A stretch of DNA of 64,000 bases, taken from assembly GCF_003369915.1 (NCBI RefSeq), contig NW_022881603.1, forward strand, positions 7,175,249-7,239,248. Reading direction: 5' to 3'. The number at the start of each line of letters is the position of its first letter. Position 1 is the stretch's first letter. Shown in pieces: positions 61,801 to 64,000 of the stretch. Made by a program: the position numbers and the translations under genes. The notes below the pieces were generated by a model that saw only the letters and a list, made by a program, of their open reading frames with translations, was not told where the DNA came from and searched no databases. The stretch comes from Drosophila miranda (lineage: Eukaryota > Arthropoda > Insecta > Diptera > Drosophilidae).

Positions 61801-64000
61801 ATGCCTCTATAATGCCCTCATACGGGATTTGACTTATTTGGCAGTTTTCAATGTCATTTGGTCTTCGGTAAACGAGTCTAGTATCCTAGTGCCCATGTCA
61901 CGACATGACTTTGTTGACGGCTTGCTTGACCTATCCCTGTCTCAAGTCAACCATGTGAATAATTCCTTGGGTCGATTGCTTGATCTGTGCTTTGTATCGG
62001 ATCCGACCATAGTGTTGTTAACCCGAGCCCTTCCGCTCACTATACCTGAAGACGCCTACCACCCTACTTTCGAGGTGTCGCTAGATATAGGACCAACTGT
62101 ATTGGATCGGTCGAGTAGGCTGCCCGAACGTGTCCGCTGCTTTCGTAAAGCCGAGTTTGCGAAGCTTAATAACCCCATTAGGGATTTTGATTGGTCCGCT
62201 TTGTACTTGTGCACTGATATCATAAAAGGCACAAACATTTTTTACAATGCTCTTGGCACATTTTTCGATTCTTGTGTCCCGCTTTCTTGTCCGACTAGAT
62301 CTGGAAAACCCCCTTGGTTTACCAAAGAGTTATCCAGTCTAAAAAACTTAAAATCAAGACTTTATAAAAAATTTCAAGAAGTGGGTTCTCCTACTTCTCA
62401 CTCTCGCTATGTATTAGCTCGGTCAAACTTTTCAGTTCTTAATGCTCAATGCTATAAGAACTACCTATCTCGATGCAGGATACGTTTTTCTCAGGACCCT
62501 AAACAGTTTTACAGCTTCGTAAACAGTAAGCGTAGAACGTCCGCACACCCATCCTCGCTATCATTTTGTAATACGTCGGCAAATAATGATCAGGCAATTG
62601 CCGATCTTTTTGCCCAATTCTTCCAAACCACCTATTCTGAGGAAAGCTACTCTGGTCATCCGTACCCATACGGTTTACCGAGGTCGAACGGCATTTTCAG
62701 TCCCTTGTTAAATGAATGTTCCCTACTTCATGATCTTCGACTAGTTAAGCCGGTGTTTTCACCGGGTCCAGACGGGGTTCCAGGTTGTGTACTCAGGTAC
62801 TGCGCCGAGGCTCTGTGTGGACCTTTGCTTAAACTATTCACCCTATCCATTGATTCTTCTTGCTTCCCCCGATCTGGAAGGAATCGTTTATAATTCCTCT
62901 CCATAAAAAAGGTAGCAAGTTTGATGCAAAAAATTATAGAGGTATATCAAAGTTATCCGCTATTCCTAAAATGTTTGAGAGGGTTTTAACTCCGCACTTG
63001 CAACATCTCTGCAAGTCACTTATATCTCCAACTCAGCATGGATTTATAAGGCGGCGATCAACCACCACGAACTTGTTAGAGTTTACCTCTTTCATTATTA
63101 AAGGCTTTCAAGGTAACTTACAGACGGATGTTATTTACACCGACTGTAGTAAAGCATTCGACTCTGTAAACCATTCCCTTTTAGCGCATAAACTTGACCT
63201 TTTAGGGTTTCCGCCCAACCTCCTGAGATGGATTTCTAGCTATCTTTGTTCTAGGTCTCAAAGAGTCCTCTTCAAAAACTCCCTCTCTTTCCCAGTAAAG
63301 GTTTCTTCGGGAGTACCACAAGGCAGCCATCTAGGCCCCTTACTCTTCACACTCTTTATTAATGACTTACCTTCAGTATTAACATACTCTCGAGTACTTA
63401 TGTATGCGGATGATGCTAAACTCTGTGTCCAGTACAAGGACATTTCATTTCATTCTCGCTTGCAATCCGATCTCAATAACTTTCAGTCATGGTGTTGTGC
63501 AAACTTGTTACACCTTAATGCCTCGAAATGCAAAGTTATGACATTTCATCGTTCTAGCCATTTGTTGGCTCCTTACACCCTATTTGGTGGTTCTCTTGAG
63601 AGAATTACCCTGGTGGATGATCTGGGTGTTATGTTAGACCCCAAGTTAAAGTTTTCCGAACACATTTCTACCATGGTAAATAAGGCCATGAGCGTGCTTG
63701 GGTTTATAAAGAGGTGGTCAAAGGAATTTGACGACCCCTATATAACAAAGACTCTCTATACCTCGCTTGTTCGTCCGATCTTAGAATACGGCTCCTGTGT
63801 ATGGTGCCCTCAGTACAAAGTACACCAGGACCGTATAGAATCAGTACAGAAAAACTTTTTACTCTTTGCTCTGCGGGGCCTTAACTGGGATGCGGGTGTA
63901 AGACTCCCATCTTACTCTAGTAGACTACTATTAGTAAACCTCCCATCCTTAGTTAACCGTAGAAAAATGCTTGGTGTGATATTTATGCACAACTTGATCA
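61801..64000 (+). pseudogene. LINE ORF2 (CR1/jockey-superfamily type), 5'-truncated, continues past window
   Basis: From about 61829 the frame reads the end of an endonuclease (SLGRLLDLCFVSDPTIV; YHPTFEVSLDI) and the linker (KPPWFTKELSSLKNLKSRLYKKF). RT follows: FSPGPDGVPGCVLRYC, then, after a frame break at about 62874, KNYRGISKLSAIPKMFERVL, VIYTDCSKAFDSVNH, GVPQGSHLGPLLFTLFIND, and the catalytic LMYADDAKLCVQY near 63400. It is still open at 64000. The break is one missing C in a C5 run (TTCCCCCGATCTGG). This family is distinct from the jockey-type LINE at 14061 and the LOA-like pair. Confidence 0.85.

Noticed and set aside
1..64000. A new defence, biosynthetic or other multi-gene system
   Set aside because: The contents are explained by transposons and decayed fly genes; no cluster of unexplained cooperating genes was found.

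Overview
The window is insect nuclear DNA, almost certainly from a Drosophila of the obscura group. The evidence is spliced genes with short GT-AG introns, DINE-1/INE-1 type repeats, BEL/Pao, Ty3/gypsy, jockey and LOA-like retroelements, and a block of recognisable fly genes. The single-copy genes (a CG8093-like acid lipase, row/CG8092, divergent ionotropic receptors, a CG11807/Nischarin-like LRR gene) belong, from memory, to Muller element C (D. melanogaster 2R). All of them carry frame breaks or stops and lie in a dense bed of young transposons. The best single explanation is a degenerating sex-linked copy of Muller C, such as the D. miranda neo-Y. That is an inference; a pericentromeric duplication or an indel-rich assembly are the alternatives.

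Layout. 1-9335: two DINE-1 copies, a decayed env-like fragment, a complete Ty3/gypsy element with 287-bp LTRs and a TACA target duplication (2531-7461), and a segment bounded by 33-bp inverted repeats that holds a reversed DINE-1. 9336-9690: a diverged reversed copy of the row 5' flank. 9836-25417: a nest of elements. A BEL/Pao element (copy A, 5' LTR side, internally deleted) and a second fragment of the same family (copy B, 3' side) flank a jockey-type LINE. That LINE is itself split by a 6.3-kb BEL/Pao element (copy C, minus strand, 372-bp LTRs, GGCGG duplication).

25418-41038 is the gene island: lipase pseudogene (+), row pseudogene (+, seven exons), one ionotropic receptor pseudogene antisense inside the last row intron and a second internally deleted copy just downstream, then the Nischarin-like pseudogene (-) and about 3.5 kb of quiet non-coding DNA. 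41039-51206: a DINE-1, a damaged full-length LOA-like LINE (copy 1, minus) with perfect target duplications, 2.1 kb of non-coding DNA, and another DINE-1. 51676-61648: a Ty3/gypsy element folded back on itself as an inverted duplication, into which a second LOA-like LINE (copy 2, both ORFs open) inserted with an 11-bp duplication. 61800-64000: a 5'-truncated LINE of another family running off the window end.

No cellular gene here looks intact. The intact reading frames belong to transposons: gag and pol of the 2531 element (separated by one in-frame stop), the 1733-codon frame of BEL copy C (missing an integrase catalytic residue) and both ORFs of LOA-like copy 2. No tRNA, rRNA or CRISPR array was seen. 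Several frame breaks are single-base changes in mononucleotide runs, so some damage could be consensus error; the lipase lesions, the nonsense codons and the internal deletions cannot be explained that way.
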